Position numbers and translations under genes: made by a program. Shown here piece after piece: positions 32,301-41,100 of a stretch of 56,255 bases of DNA; the first letter of the stretch is position 1, and each line of letters begins with the position of its first letter. The notes below the pieces were generated by a model. That model saw nothing but the letters and a program-made list of their open reading frames with translations. It was not told where the DNA came from and searched no databases. This DNA comes from Candidatus Poribacteria bacterium (GTDB taxonomy: Bacteria; Poribacteria; WGA-4E; WGA-3G): positions 1-56,255 of the forward strand of contig JAGWBV010000032.1 in the NCBI GenBank assembly GCA_021295715.1, given 5' to 3'.

Positions 32301-34052
32301 AAATAGACCTGCTTTGCTTACAATGCGTTGTTCTTCTAAATCGCGCCTGATTTTGGAGTAGTCGGAAAAACACCCTTTAAGCAGTTGTCCAAGTTTCTCT
32401 GGTGCGGCATCAATTTTGTCCCATGCTATTTGTTTTGCGAGATTTGAAAAAAAATCTTTAGGATCTTCAGGACGAATCCAATCAAGTTTTTGTTTAATCT
32501 GTTGGTCAGAGCGCTTAATTTTGTCAGTTAAATCTGCCAATAAAACCATTTCCGGAGTGACGACAGCAAATGAACCAAGTTCATCTCGCAATTCAAGGCA
32601 TCTCTGAAAATATCGTGGAATTCTTGCAGTGTCTTTTAATGAATTTGGTAAGTCATCGGGTTGGAGTCCGTTTAGGATTAGCATCTTCTGTAGTTCGGAA
32701 TCATTAAAATGGTCAACAGGAATTTCATGGCATCGGCTCCACCAATCAGGATAGTCATTCAAAGGACGCGTAGTTAACAAAAAACGGACTCTACTTCCCC
32801 ACTCGTTCTCGTGCCTAAAGTATTCCGAGAGTATCCGATCTGCTGTCTCAAGGGCATCCCTTTCATTGACACCATCAAGTACAATAAGGGTTTTACGCCA
32901 GATTTTTGCAGGCTTGTTTTGCAGTTTAACGATTTTCCCTTGTTCGTAAGATGGATAGATTAAACTAAAACACGTGTAAAGCAAATCAAATATAGACTTG
33001 TGTCCTTTCCAGTCTTTACTATCTAACCAAAAAGCGACAATATTCTCGTTCTGACAGATCGAGTTCATCGCCTTGGCGGCAAGCCACGATTTTCCGTGTC
33101 CTTCCTTACCTTCAAGATAGCAGACAGGCTGCCCCGATGCCTCCCACCAATCTTTGATTTTTGATCCCAGCAGAGACCTTTCTATTGCTTGGGGTAAGTT
33201 GATAGGATTGAAACCTTTGTTTGTGCTAAAACGCTTAAGCAGGTATCTTTCAATGTCTTCTTGAACATGTTTTTGAGTTTGGATTCCATCTTTGAGCTTG
33301 TCTCGGAGTTCAGATGTTTTCTTGGTCGTTTCTAACTTATCCTTCTCTATTCCAACCCAGGCCAAGAATTGTTGACTGGTGTCTGAAAGGTCAAAGAATT
33401 CGTTGATGTCCTCCCAAAGGGTAACGCACAACGCTCCAAGTTCTGACAGATTATCCGTCAGTTCAAGAGTAACAATATCCAAGCCGGTTTCTTCTGAGAC
33501 AGCCTCCAATTCACCAAGCGACTGTGCAGAAATATCACGAGAAATAACCAAGACATAAACTTGAAGGTCTTGTAAATTTCTCTTTACTATATTAATGTCT
33601 CCCACAATTTCTACATCTCTAGGCTTTTTTCCGTCGCTGTAGTTCTTGGCTTGAATTGCTACTTCTCCTGTCATGTTCCTAGCGTCGCCACTTGGTTGAG
33701 TGCCGGATTTTGCGAGCACAAACGGAATTTCAAGAAGTAATTCTAGTAGCCTTGCAGCGAGTTCTTCAAAAGGCTCGCCTTTTTTGCGTCCTTTGTGTTG
33801 TTCGTCCAGTGATTGGATGAGTTCTTTTAGTTTTCTCCAACCTTGTTCTGCCGAAAGCGGGTCGCTCTGATCAACTGCTTCACTCTCGTCTGATGACAGA
33901 TTCTGACGTGATTTAAGATTAACCTGAACTTCCACCTCGAGGGTTTCGTCCCAATAATCAGAAAGGCTGTGCGTATCCCAAAATTCGCCTATCTCCTCTG
34001 GTGTTGCCTCGGGAGGGGGCATTGGATCTCGTTTTTTATCTTTGTCTTCCAT
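29334..34052 (-). CDS. Antitoxin-like/Mrr nuclease/STAND (NACHT) NTPase fusion, Avs-like defence protein
   Basis: A 1572-residue multidomain protein. Residues about 15-50 (EEIGEFWDTHSLSDYWDETLEVEVQVNLKSR) match the C-terminal part of BrnA/CopG-like antitoxins, which normally stand alone beside BrnT. Residues about 93-200 form an Mrr-like restriction nuclease: FEELAARLLELL, D123 in SGDAR, then the QxK motif Q134-A-K136. Residues about 285-480 are a STAND/NACHT ATPase: Walker A GKEGHGKS (315-322), Walker B LIVLDGVNE (389-397) and the sensor arginine LLTTRP. About 1000 residues of helical repeats follow, the position of the ligand sensor in Avs/NLR proteins. The start overlaps the BrnT-like gene by 17 nt. 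The gene is AT-richer than its neighbours and lies next to an IS, suggesting transfer. Anti-phage function is inferred. Confidence 0.8.
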   Translation of the reverse strand: MEDKDKKRDPMPPPEATPEEIGEFWDTHSLSDYWDETLEVEVQVNLKSRQNLSSDESEAVDQSDPLSAEQGWRKLKELIQSLDEQHKGRKKGEPFEELAARLLELLLEIPFVLAKSGTQPSGDARNMTGEVAIQAKNYSDGKKPRDVEIVGDINIVKRNLQDLQVYVLVISRDISAQSLGELEAVSEETGLDIVTLELTDNLSELGALCVTLWEDINEFFDLSDTSQQFLAWVGIEKDKLETTKKTSELRDKLKDGIQTQKHVQEDIERYLLKRFSTNKGFNPINLPQAIERSLLGSKIKDWWEASGQPVCYLEGKEGHGKSWLAAKAMNSICQNENIVAFWLDSKDWKGHKSIFDLLYTCFSLIYPSYEQGKIVKLQNKPAKIWRKTLIVLDGVNERDALETADRILSEYFRHENEWGSRVRFLLTTRPLNDYPDWWSRCHEIPVDHFNDSELQKMLILNGLQPDDLPNSLKDTARIPRYFQRCLELRDELGSFAVVTPEMVLLADLTDKIKRSDQQIKQKLDWIRPEDPKDFFSNLAKQIAWDKIDAAPEKLGQLLKGCFSDYSKIRRDLEEQRIVSKAGLFDAKLSADYVLLCWTLYLSHLFDNTKFTRIEDLLEHFQQELEPILSEDLRTEALFAALQLSAIFPNTDLSQEQLSQKRAALMLAWFHSHNAQITDERLLFWAEKDPDAYAQVVEFELEYHNSPNYEDALIAPLAKTWLNKKGDLNRLASRLTKWLLPIYTDDIPEDVVYTHTEGKRSPREKDDIQSRLLDAAISILSQRPERQFLKTLTRCYATLHSKANVDDNFNRGTRFFEEIGKLMRWGYTEEVLGNLHWLAELAQADASLLRGVYGLADCLLVNLPPLLQRPLSKKELETHAFIEQHNRRFKPYIDRIRNQERLLIGDSPAANGNYHGLDYLAVRTDLPDWHHEDIVEIKKILQDVSVTAKLGSSVGATLEDFCIENLLPWVAKYDPESYAELACHLKLNTLNQKWAQFKLRSIHGLVFKPEDNVRIMEAILGMKQRLVQDAQTDNSSFDAIHLTSLLTETLLFSASEEVLTDWFEFLSSHEALRRSICYEPLPYLLEELLPKPIVELAQQKLETLDPGTTNDGSMSNEGSKKLPEQEYWRVLYAFGNQTDEELVTWALKELKLRKPDLTAGTFILMLSALSDPKRFLDEILNSKEIRKHLFHENSRRLTVPIYEGKDVPSYETLVPLLPIEIVGSFLCSLDRTDDLSRWGRELITQMCSILQGDEKNHDSAEELRFTVNREVLQTWATYNTTDFSQLAIEYLDLLSKSGWYCRGSYDFMDNILCLLLRFQPTTAMRYYRQSKAKGGTTIFWAYGGVETFLAQLWKVEYCNSPEHRQLRRELLEECLNDEEIMFMTLASLAGGGEKELWKLVTEKYLASPYAKERNLGISILPWFGTDEAIEKLEGLKLNDSSRWVREHATWAYEVAQQERSCQEVYRKALQTRDPFRISAVFEQIKPALSPIAQWWHRKIEKEEFGEDPQDIDPKLAALHYRFWYRWGHSTETKRDVKVFGRKFSDYCRGEKLPVGSTPRIAPWWKPTSDSNNW

Positions 34053-34323
34053 AATTTCTTCGCTCCGTTCTGGTCATATCCCTTGCGCTGATAATCAACG
34101 CCCGACGATTTGGTTTTTGAATAAAAAAAATGATGAGATACCGTCCCGCGTCGGTTTGTCCCATAGCTGAGTAAACATCTTCACCAGACCGATTGCCTTT
34201 AGAGACGAAACGAAAACGAGGACGATTGGTTAAGACTTCTTCAACTTCCGTTTTTTCTACACCATGCTTTGTCGCTAATTTCTCAACAAATTGTTGCTGC
34301 CATATAATCTCATCAATCCGCAA
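34036..34323 (-). CDS. BrnT-like type II toxin (RelE-fold)
   Basis: A 95-residue protein of the BrnT/DUF497-like group. The opening MRIDEIIWQQQFVEKLATKHG, the central EEVLTNRPRFRFVSKGNRSGEDVYSAMGQTDAGRYLIIFF and the ending IISARDMTRTERRNYGRQR correspond to the usual fold, with basic residues and the SAR-x6-ER-x-Y tail. BrnT cleaves RNA or blocks translation and is neutralised by a downstream BrnA antitoxin. Here the downstream gene is the Mrr-STAND fusion carrying an antitoxin-like N terminus, overlapping by 17 nt. The start is TTG at 34323 with GGAG 7 nt before it. No separate antitoxin gene is present. Confidence 0.75.
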   Translation of the reverse strand: MRIDEIIWQQQFVEKLATKHGVEKTEVEEVLTNRPRFRFVSKGNRSGEDVYSAMGQTDAGRYLIIFFIQKPNRRALIISARDMTRTERRNYGRQR

Positions 34324-34399
34324 ATTTCCGCTCCGGTCCTGTGTTAGCGTTCTCGCGATTAGCTTGGTGCTTGTAGAGGTAAGTTTTCAGATTAAAAAA

Positions 34400-34437
34400 G
34401 TGCAGAGTCAGGCGAGTGCCATACACTTTCCTGACTC
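34400..34437 (-). terminator. Intrinsic terminator between the TRAP operon and the BrnT/STAND locus
   Basis: On the minus strand GAGTCAGG (34437-34430) and CCTGACTC (34412-34405) form an 8-bp stem with a 17-nt loop, followed by TGCACTTTTTTAAT. It lies 280 nt after the DctP stop and 80 nt before the toxin start, so it should separate the two transcripts. The rest of 34324-34717 holds a CTCCGATTCCCGAC-type palindrome (about 34555-34615) and no gene. Confidence 0.6.
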
Positions 34438-34717
34438 TCTCCTTGCAGCATTATATCACATCATTCAGTGTCTTGGCAACATTTCATCAATATACCAGAG
34501 TCATTCAATTTTGGATTTTTTAACCATTTTGGTTGGAAAGTTGCGATTCAAAGGTCGCGTCTACTGGAGTATGTCGGGAATCGGAGTTCCCTCCTACAGG
34601 AGAACTGAATGCCTCTGCCAAGGTGAAGCAAAACAGAACTTATATAAATTTGATAAGCGCGCTGTCAAAGCGCGCCTATCGACAAAAGATCATTGGCGGA
34701 TTGCTGACCGCTATCCC

Positions 34718-35779
34718 TTAATTTTTCGCTCGATACGCTTGCAAGAGGGCATTAATCTTGTCAAGAAACGCTTGCGAGTAGATCTCACCAACAAGAGTTT
34801 TATGCGTTTCTGCAGCGAGGGCATCCCACGCTTCTCGGGAATCCTCCTCAAATTCAACGACTTGAATGCCTGCCTTCTTTTGCAGTGCCTCAAGCGCCCT
34901 TTCATTATCCTTACGAATATCCTGAATTAAATCGCTCTGATGCGCGTCCGCAACTTCACGCACAACCTTCTGCTGATCCGGAGAAAGCTCATCAAACTTT
35001 TCCTTCGTCATGACTGTTGCACCAACACCAACACTGACAGGAAGATTCGTCATATATTTGAATTTATCGTGCCATTGCAGCGCAACAGTGACATAAGGTG
35101 ATGCAGCTAAAGTGTTGATTTGCCCTGAGTAGAGCGAAGAGAGGACCTGTGTGACCTCTCTCGGCACAGTTGCGATCTCAGCGTTTTTGTGAAACGTAAG
35201 CCCAATTTTGTCGCTCGTCCGAGCCCACATCTTGACGTTTGGGGATTGAAGATCGGCAATAGTGCGGATAGGTTGATTGCTGAAGATATAATAAAAGCCG
35301 ATGTCTCCCATACCGAGTAGGACATACCCGGCATCCATAAATGCTTTGTCAAGATCGTCACGGAGGTAGTCACGGACATAGTCAAGTTCTTCGTAAGTTC
35401 TGAACATTCGAGGCAGTTGGAAAATCAGGACCTCTTCCTGTATCTCACCAAGACCCGTAGCGGTCATGGCACCTGCGTGGATCAGTCCAGCACGCATCTT
35501 GCGGATAACGTCAAGTTCATCTCCCTGAACCCCATTCGGATAGATACGGAGTCGGAGATCACCATCTGTTTTGGCGCGAATTTCTTTCCCCATCGCTTCA
35601 AAATTGTTCATCCATGTGGAACCCTTTGGCGCGAGTGTTGCGAACTTAATAGATTCAGCACTAAGATGCGCTACGGGTAGACAGAACATTCCTAAAATGA
35701 ATAGGAACACGCACACTAATTTAAAAAGGGAATCGGGGTTAAAAACCCCTCCTACATAGCCTATTTTTTCGTTCTTCAT
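34718..35779 (-). CDS. TRAP transporter substrate-binding protein (DctP family)
   Basis: A 353-residue periplasmic binding protein. Signal region about residues 18-42 (LFKLVCVFLFILGMFCLPVAHLSA). The mature part has the family signatures: IKFATLAPKGSTWMNNFEAMGKEI, LRLRIYPNGVQGDELDVIRKMRAG, PNVKMWARTSDKIG (the Arg that usually binds the ligand carboxylate) and EFEEDSREAW near the end. It should bind an organic acid. The membrane subunits DctQ/DctM are not in the window. It overlaps the TatT gene by 1 nt with AAGGAGA before the ATG. Residues 8-18 (YVGGVFNPDSL) are encoded by an interspersed palindrome, so the signal peptide has been lengthened by a repeat. Confidence 0.85.
   Translation of the reverse strand: MKNEKIGYVGGVFNPDSLFKLVCVFLFILGMFCLPVAHLSAESIKFATLAPKGSTWMNNFEAMGKEIRAKTDGDLRLRIYPNGVQGDELDVIRKMRAGLIHAGAMTATGLGEIQEEVLIFQLPRMFRTYEELDYVRDYLRDDLDKAFMDAGYVLLGMGDIGFYYIFSNQPIRTIADLQSPNVKMWARTSDKIGLTFHKNAEIATVPREVTQVLSSLYSGQINTLAASPYVTVALQWHDKFKYMTNLPVSVGVGATVMTKEKFDELSPDQQKVVREVADAHQSDLIQDIRKDNERALEALQKKAGIQVVEFEEDSREAWDALAAETHKTLVGEIYSQAFLDKINALLQAYRAKN
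35723..35756. repeat. Interspersed palindrome inserted in frame in dctP
   Basis: On the minus strand it reads TGTAGGAGGGGTTTTTAACC and continues CCGATTCCC. Related copies lie between genes at about 6045-6070, 25887-25905 and 34585-34612. Here it falls within codons 8-18 without breaking the frame. Confidence 0.6.
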
Positions 35780-36687
35780 TACTCTGTGTCTCCTTCCTCC
35801 ATTTCTGGATCAAAAAGGTCATCAACCTGGTCGAGTAAGCGTTTGGCACGCGATTTCGCCAACGAAGTTGCGGCTTCCTCACCAGGATAAATGTCCGAGG
35901 GTGCGTCAAGGATTTCTTGTAACGACTGTTTGAAAAGCGTCACATTCTGTTTTGGATAAGCATAGTACCGTGCAAGGTAGAGTTTGCTCATCAAGAACTT
36001 GCCGTCATTGATTTGATCGACATGCGCAATATGTACTTTTGCCTTCTCTGGATCTCCGCCGATTGAGGGTGCCCGGTCGCCGTAATAAACAGCATAGAAT
36101 AGATGCGCGCTGCCGAAATAGAAGGTTTCATCCAATTCAAGCACACGTCCCATCATCAATTCCACACGGGCGAGGTCAATCACCTGCATCGGATCATCTT
36201 TCTGGAGGCTAATGCCGCGTGCAATCGAATAAGCCGCCCAAAATAGCGGTTCAACATCCTTTTTTTTCAGTTTCTGAAGTGCTTTTTCAAACGCTTCAAG
36301 ATCAACAGTTCTTGTTTCATTGAAGGTTTTATCGGATTTCGCTAAAGCCTTGCTCGCGTATCCTTCAGAACGTGTATAGAGTTCAATTGCCCGTGTGCGC
36401 ATTTCGTCCGCAGTCTCATAGTCGCCTGCTATTTCGGCTTCTTCCATCTTATCCTCAATAAAGCCTGCATAGGATGAATACGCACGAGCCGTCTTAATAA
36501 TGAGATTTTTATTTCCAATCTTAGCCACGCTCTCAAGTGTGCCGATGTTTCCCTCAAGGGTGGCTTCTACGACAGCGAGGTCCCCTTCCCCTTGAATCCT
36601 TGCCAGTTTGGCAAGACCGCATCCTCCTAAAAGCATGGGGAGGAACAATAAAAGCGATATACGAAAATAAAATTTGCTGTTTAGCAT
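35779..36687 (-). CDS. TRAP-associated TatT-like lipoprotein
   Basis: A 302-residue helical lipoprotein: signal peptide ending in LLGGC (Cys23). The protein resembles the TRAP transporter TatT (T-component) family of TPR-like periplasmic lipoproteins, with LARIQGEGDLAVVEATLEGNIGTLE at the start and EPLFWAAYSIARGISLQKDDPMQ, ELDETFYFGSAHLFYAVYYGDRAPSIGGDPEKAKVHI in the middle. TatT trimers bind the P protein and help pass ligand. This agrees with the adjacent dctP. A strong AAGGAGG precedes the ATG by about 13 nt. The upstream gap (36725-36825) is a heptanucleotide composite repeat. Confidence 0.8.
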   Translation of the reverse strand: MLNSKFYFRISLLLFLPMLLGGCGLAKLARIQGEGDLAVVEATLEGNIGTLESVAKIGNKNLIIKTARAYSSYAGFIEDKMEEAEIAGDYETADEMRTRAIELYTRSEGYASKALAKSDKTFNETRTVDLEAFEKALQKLKKKDVEPLFWAAYSIARGISLQKDDPMQVIDLARVELMMGRVLELDETFYFGSAHLFYAVYYGDRAPSIGGDPEKAKVHIAHVDQINDGKFLMSKLYLARYYAYPKQNVTLFKQSLQEILDAPSDIYPGEEAATSLAKSRAKRLLDQVDDLFDPEMEEGDTE

Positions 36688-36724
36688 CGGTTTAGATTTA
36701 CCTCCTTAGAATGATTAATTATAT

Positions 36725-36826
36725 TGGTTATCAGCCGTCGGTTATCGGCTATCAGTAAAGAGGTTTTTGGTAAAGGGCCCCTCTTGCTGACTGCCGACTG
36801 CTGACTGCTGACCGCTATTTTCAATG
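36725..36826. repeat. Heptanucleotide composite repeat
   Basis: GTTATCAGCCGTCGGTTATC at the left, AAAGAGG and CCCCTCTT in the centre, and GACTGCCGACTGCTGACTGC at the right. The units are 7 nt long and degenerate. It is the best-preserved intergenic copy. Confidence 0.65.
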
Positions 36827-36868
36827 ATAAAGGAAAATATGTTAAATAACAAGTTTTCGGGTTACAAG

Positions 36869-37981
36869 TTACGCCAAAAATGGCAGAAGCACGACTTTAC
36901 CATCAACAGATCCTTCTAATGTTTCAATTCGGACACGACTATCTGCTGCAGTAACTTCCATCCGAACGTAACCGAGAGCAACCGATTTTCCGAGGGTCGG
37001 TGCAAAGGTAGCACTCGTAATCCAACCAACCTCTTTGTCCCCGTTAAAGACTCGCGCACCCAAAAAATCCTTATGGCTGTTTTGTGATGTTAAGTTTGCA
37101 TCAATTTCAATACCGCGCAAGAGGCGGTTTGGATGTCCTCGGTACTTCATACGCGCGACAATCTCCTGCCCAATATAACACCCCTTTTCAAAATCGATAG
37201 CGTGTTCTAATTCCGCCTCAAGCGGGATAACAGAATCTGTCAATTCTGCTGCATATCTCGGTACGCCTACTTCGATACGGAGCGACTCAAGGGCATTCCA
37301 ACCGATCGGTTGAACGTCAAAGCGCGTCCCTTCAGTCATCAATATCTCCCAAAGCGAAACTAATGCCTCGGCAGTGGTATAAAGCGTCCAACCTATCTCG
37401 CCAGTGCCATCTGTTCTCACACAGACAATTGCGTGTTCAAAAAGCGCGTCTGCTTCACGAAAGCAGTTATGCCCTTCTGGCAGCGTAGCAAGTTCGTTTA
37501 TATCAAGCACAGATTGAATAAGATCCGTCGATTTTGGACCGTGGACAGCAATCGCCCCGGTTTCAGCGGTTACATCAGAAAGCTCAACATCGTCAGCGAT
37601 GATGTACTTATCCAATTCGTTGAAGAGGTTGTCTGTTGTCTCAGGCGCGGTGTCAATACTGATTGCGTCCTCAAGAACGGAGATGTTCATGTCGGCTATA
37701 ATTTTGCCGCGATGTGTTAAGATCGTGGCGTAAGTCCCCTGACCAATCGAGAGGCTTTCGACATCGTTGGAGATGATACGATGTAAAAATTTCGCCCGAT
37801 CCTCGCCGATTAACCGATACCGGCCTCGGTAGGACACGTCAGCAATACCGACATTGTTTCTGACAGCATGATGTTCAGAAATAGCATCAGTGAACTCGGT
37901 CGCGATATTCCAATCCAAATGCTTTTTCTCGAATGCCGCATCGAGTTGTTCATGGATGGTATAGAGTGGTGTTGTTTTCAT
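36869..37981 (-). CDS. YgfZ/GcvT family folate-binding protein
   Basis: A 370-residue protein with the tetrahydrofolate-binding fold of aminomethyltransferases. The motif KGCYIGQEIVARMKYRG near residue 267 is the K-G-C-x-G-Q-E signature of YgfZ, which supports Fe-S cluster repair in E. coli and binds folate. The N terminus (DAISEHHAVRNNVGIADVSYRGRYRLIGEDRAKFLHRIISNDV) is GcvT-like. It is not a glycine-cleavage T protein, because the other gcv genes are absent. The start is 18 nt after the AAGG of leader repeat copy 11, six more than in the other copies, because of an A/T-rich extension. Confidence 0.8.
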   Translation of the reverse strand: MKTTPLYTIHEQLDAAFEKKHLDWNIATEFTDAISEHHAVRNNVGIADVSYRGRYRLIGEDRAKFLHRIISNDVESLSIGQGTYATILTHRGKIIADMNISVLEDAISIDTAPETTDNLFNELDKYIIADDVELSDVTAETGAIAVHGPKSTDLIQSVLDINELATLPEGHNCFREADALFEHAIVCVRTDGTGEIGWTLYTTAEALVSLWEILMTEGTRFDVQPIGWNALESLRIEVGVPRYAAELTDSVIPLEAELEHAIDFEKGCYIGQEIVARMKYRGHPNRLLRGIEIDANLTSQNSHKDFLGARVFNGDKEVGWITSATFAPTLGKSVALGYVRMEVTAADSRVRIETLEGSVDGKVVLLPFLA

Positions 37982-38075
37982 ATTTTATTTTTTAATTTTC
38001 CTTGCGGTTCGGTCAGGTGGGTTGAATGAATGACGTTCCTCGGGTATATCCAGCCCTGCCCGTTGGTTGGGCTTA
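37982..38075 (-). repeat. 5'-leader repeat element, copy 11
   Basis: Minus-strand copy with AAGCCCAACCAACGGGCAGGGCT as the 5' hairpin, GGATATACCCGAGGAACG, then CCACCTGACCG and CCGCAAGG, AAAATTAAAAAATAAAAT, ATG. Spacing is 18 nt here. Confidence 0.6.
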
Positions 38076-38109
38076 CGTTTTTCTAATTTTCTGCTGGTAT
38101 TTTCTGTCC

Positions 38110-41100
38110 TTAGAACATGCGATCCAAGCGCAAAATGATGATCGGATTTCGTAAGGAGAAAGATGAATTCAGTGGTTCTGCTACCTCAAGCGCAAGGCTC
38201 CATGGTGGCGGATTTCCGAACGGATCCCAAAAAACGGAGCATCCAATCCCAACAGACGTCTTCAACCGTGTCATAAAATTTTCAAAATCAGAAAATGGGG
38301 CATCGTCATACCACCATATACTACCCGCATCCAAGAAGCAACTGAGTGTCCACCCAAGGACACCATCTTGTTCGTTGGGAATTGTTTCTTTGATGAGCCG
38401 ATACTCAAGGTTAAGTAGGAGCCGATTATCCCCGGCGAATACATTAGAATCGTGACCGCGCACGGTATTACCACCCCCAAGGTGAAGGAGCCGTTGCCTT
38501 GGCAAGGGAGCATCAGAAAAATCACCTGCAATCCGAATATTCAGATGGTGTGAGCCGGACAAAGGTGTGTAGCGTGTCAACTCAAACCGATAGAAATTGA
38601 AGGCGTGGTCCCCACCGAAACTGTTCCCTGCTATCTCAACGGCGAAGTGTCCGCGCCATCCGCGTCGGGTCCGCTCATTTGCGGAAAACAGCGTGTGGAA
38701 ATGTCGTGTGGTCGTCGATCTGTGGTCTCGTGTATCAAACGCATAAACGAGAGAAAGACTTCTCAATTGTCCACGATTAATGCGTGAGTTTCCCCGCTTA
38801 ATCAGATTTCGGTTTAAGTAACTCCAATCCGTAGATTTGGAAAGGTTGTCGTGCCTTTCCCCAGTGAATTCCAGTCTAAGATACGACCATTCTGATGGCG
38901 CATAGGTTATCCATCCCTGAGACCCCTGACGTTGATAATAATCTTGAAATGCTGAACCATAATAGGAGGCACTCAGGCTGGCATTACCTTGATGTAGATA
39001 GAGATTAGAACTGACATCGGTGAGCTTATAGAAACTCCCTCCAAATTTGAGCATCTGCCTCTTAAAAAACCCTTTCTCAATACCGGCATGGTAGTTCCAT
39101 ATTTTGCTCGAAAATCCACGACTTATTGAACCGAAAACCTGTTCTTTACCCGTGAGGCGCGTCGAGAGTGTCCCACCCGCACCAAGCATTAATCCGTGAA
39201 CACGATTGAATTGAAGAATCGGGAAACCACCCGGTCTCGCGAACGGCTGCTCTTCAATGTCAACAATCATGACGTTTTTTCCACCCTCACGTTGAACATG
39301 CCAATTCCGAACCGATTTGAAATGCTCACTGTTTTTGCTGAGCTCCCGACGCATACCGTTTATCTTTGATTGACCGAGCGCATGATGGTAAATTTCTGGG
39401 GCTTGTGAATCTCCTACTCCATCACTATTTCCAGTGCTTAGGTTAAGTGCTGACAACAGTTCCGCTCGTGGGATTCGACTGTTTCCAGTGAAACGAATCT
39501 CGTGCAGGGTTCCCTCGTCAATGCTAAATTCCAAGACATCGTTGTCAAGTCGATGTGTGACAGTGGCGAATTCATAACCACGATTTACGTAAAAATCAGC
39601 AATTAATCGTTGCTTCAATCTAACAATGGTAGCGGCAAAATAGCCGGATTCTAAATGAAACCACTCCTTGATGAATCGTGAAGGGAAACTCCTGTTCCCT
39701 TCAATCTTAATTTGCTGAGCGAAAAGCACAGGGGCTTCCGTGACTCGAATATGCAAACTGACACTTGGAACGGAATCGGTTGGAAGGTTGGAAGAAGGGA
39801 AGGTTGGGTCCCCTTCCTCATCTTCCAGTCTTCCACCCTTTCGCTCTTCCATTCCAGTCTCTTGCTGATTGCTGACCGCTGATTGCTGACCGCTGTTGGC
39901 TTCTTCACTATCCCTCTCCACCTGCCGAGTTTCCAAACGCACATCTTGAAACCAATCCTGTTCCCTCAACTCTGCGATGAGCCAAGAAAGTTGCGGACTT
40001 GTGATAACATCTTCAGGCTGAATGGGAAGGGATTGTTGAACGACTTCTGTCGGAATAGTGGTATTCCCCTTGATTTCAAGGGTCGCAACCCGGATCTTAG
40101 TTTCGGATGCGAAGTCTGTAGAAGCGAGTGGTAGCGTAATGAATTCCAAAAGCCCCATTGCTGAACCATAACGTCCGGCAAGTGGGCCTGTATACTCTTG
40201 TGGCGAATGCGGCCACCACGGACGCTCGGTATCGTAAATTGGCAGCCAATAACTATATTCTCTGGATGTGGCAGGAATAAGACTCGCTATATTGCTACTA
40301 TGCATCTTACGATGGATGTTAAAAAGCCACTTGTTTTCAAAAGAGAGAGTTGACTGCGGATCCATTTTTGGTGAAGGTTCCAACATTTTACGCGGAAGAG
40401 CAATCTCAAGGCTCCAAAAAGTAGCGTTAATTTGACTTCCAACTTTTGCATTTGAATCCCACGCGCTGTCCGCCTTGAACGCCGTTTGCATCGTTTTTCG
40501 ATTTAAAGTGAGTTGGACATCATGCGGCGCGAACTGGAAACTCGGTTCTCCAGGCGTGTTGACCTGCTGGTCAAAATACGCGCGAATCGGGTTAATAACA
40601 AGGTGATAGTAAACATCAGTTTTCGGATTCGGATCAATCAGGATTTCAATACACTCGTCTTCCCAAATTGGTGAATCATGCTGGGTCTGTGAAATATACG
40701 GAAGCAGCGAATCGGACATGTACGCCTTTACACCGACATAGAAATTCTCGGTATCCCACAATAAAAAAGTTTCAGTTGAATTGCTTGGAACATCGGTGCC
40801 ATCTGGGTTTTGGAACGGAGAGAGTCGCGCAGCGGATTGCCACGCGATTTCAGATAAATTTCCATCAATAGTGGGCGGTTCTGCTGCGTGCGGGACGGGT
40901 TGAGCGAAATCTATGGTGAGATCCGTTTCAGCATCTGCGGATGTATTGCCGCCGCTTGTTGATCTCGGTAGGAGGGAAATCGCGTTGGTGGCTTTCAACC
41001 GAAACAGCGGTCCGCCATCGTTAATAATGGTCAGCCCCGTTTCGTCGTCAAATTGTGCGGGCAAATTAACAACGATCTGCTGTTTCTCACTCTCAAGTTC

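Noticed and set aside
29334-34052. Ordinary type IV/Mrr restriction enzyme
   Set aside because: The Mrr-like part covers only about 110 of 1572 residues. The STAND ATPase and long helical C terminus place it with Avs-like proteins.
36725-36826. Possible CRISPR array
   Set aside because: The units are 7 nt, degenerate and without unique spacers. No cas gene is in the window.
36869-37981. Glycine cleavage T protein (GcvT)
   Set aside because: The KGCYIGQE motif is that of YgfZ, and no gcvH or gcvP is nearby.
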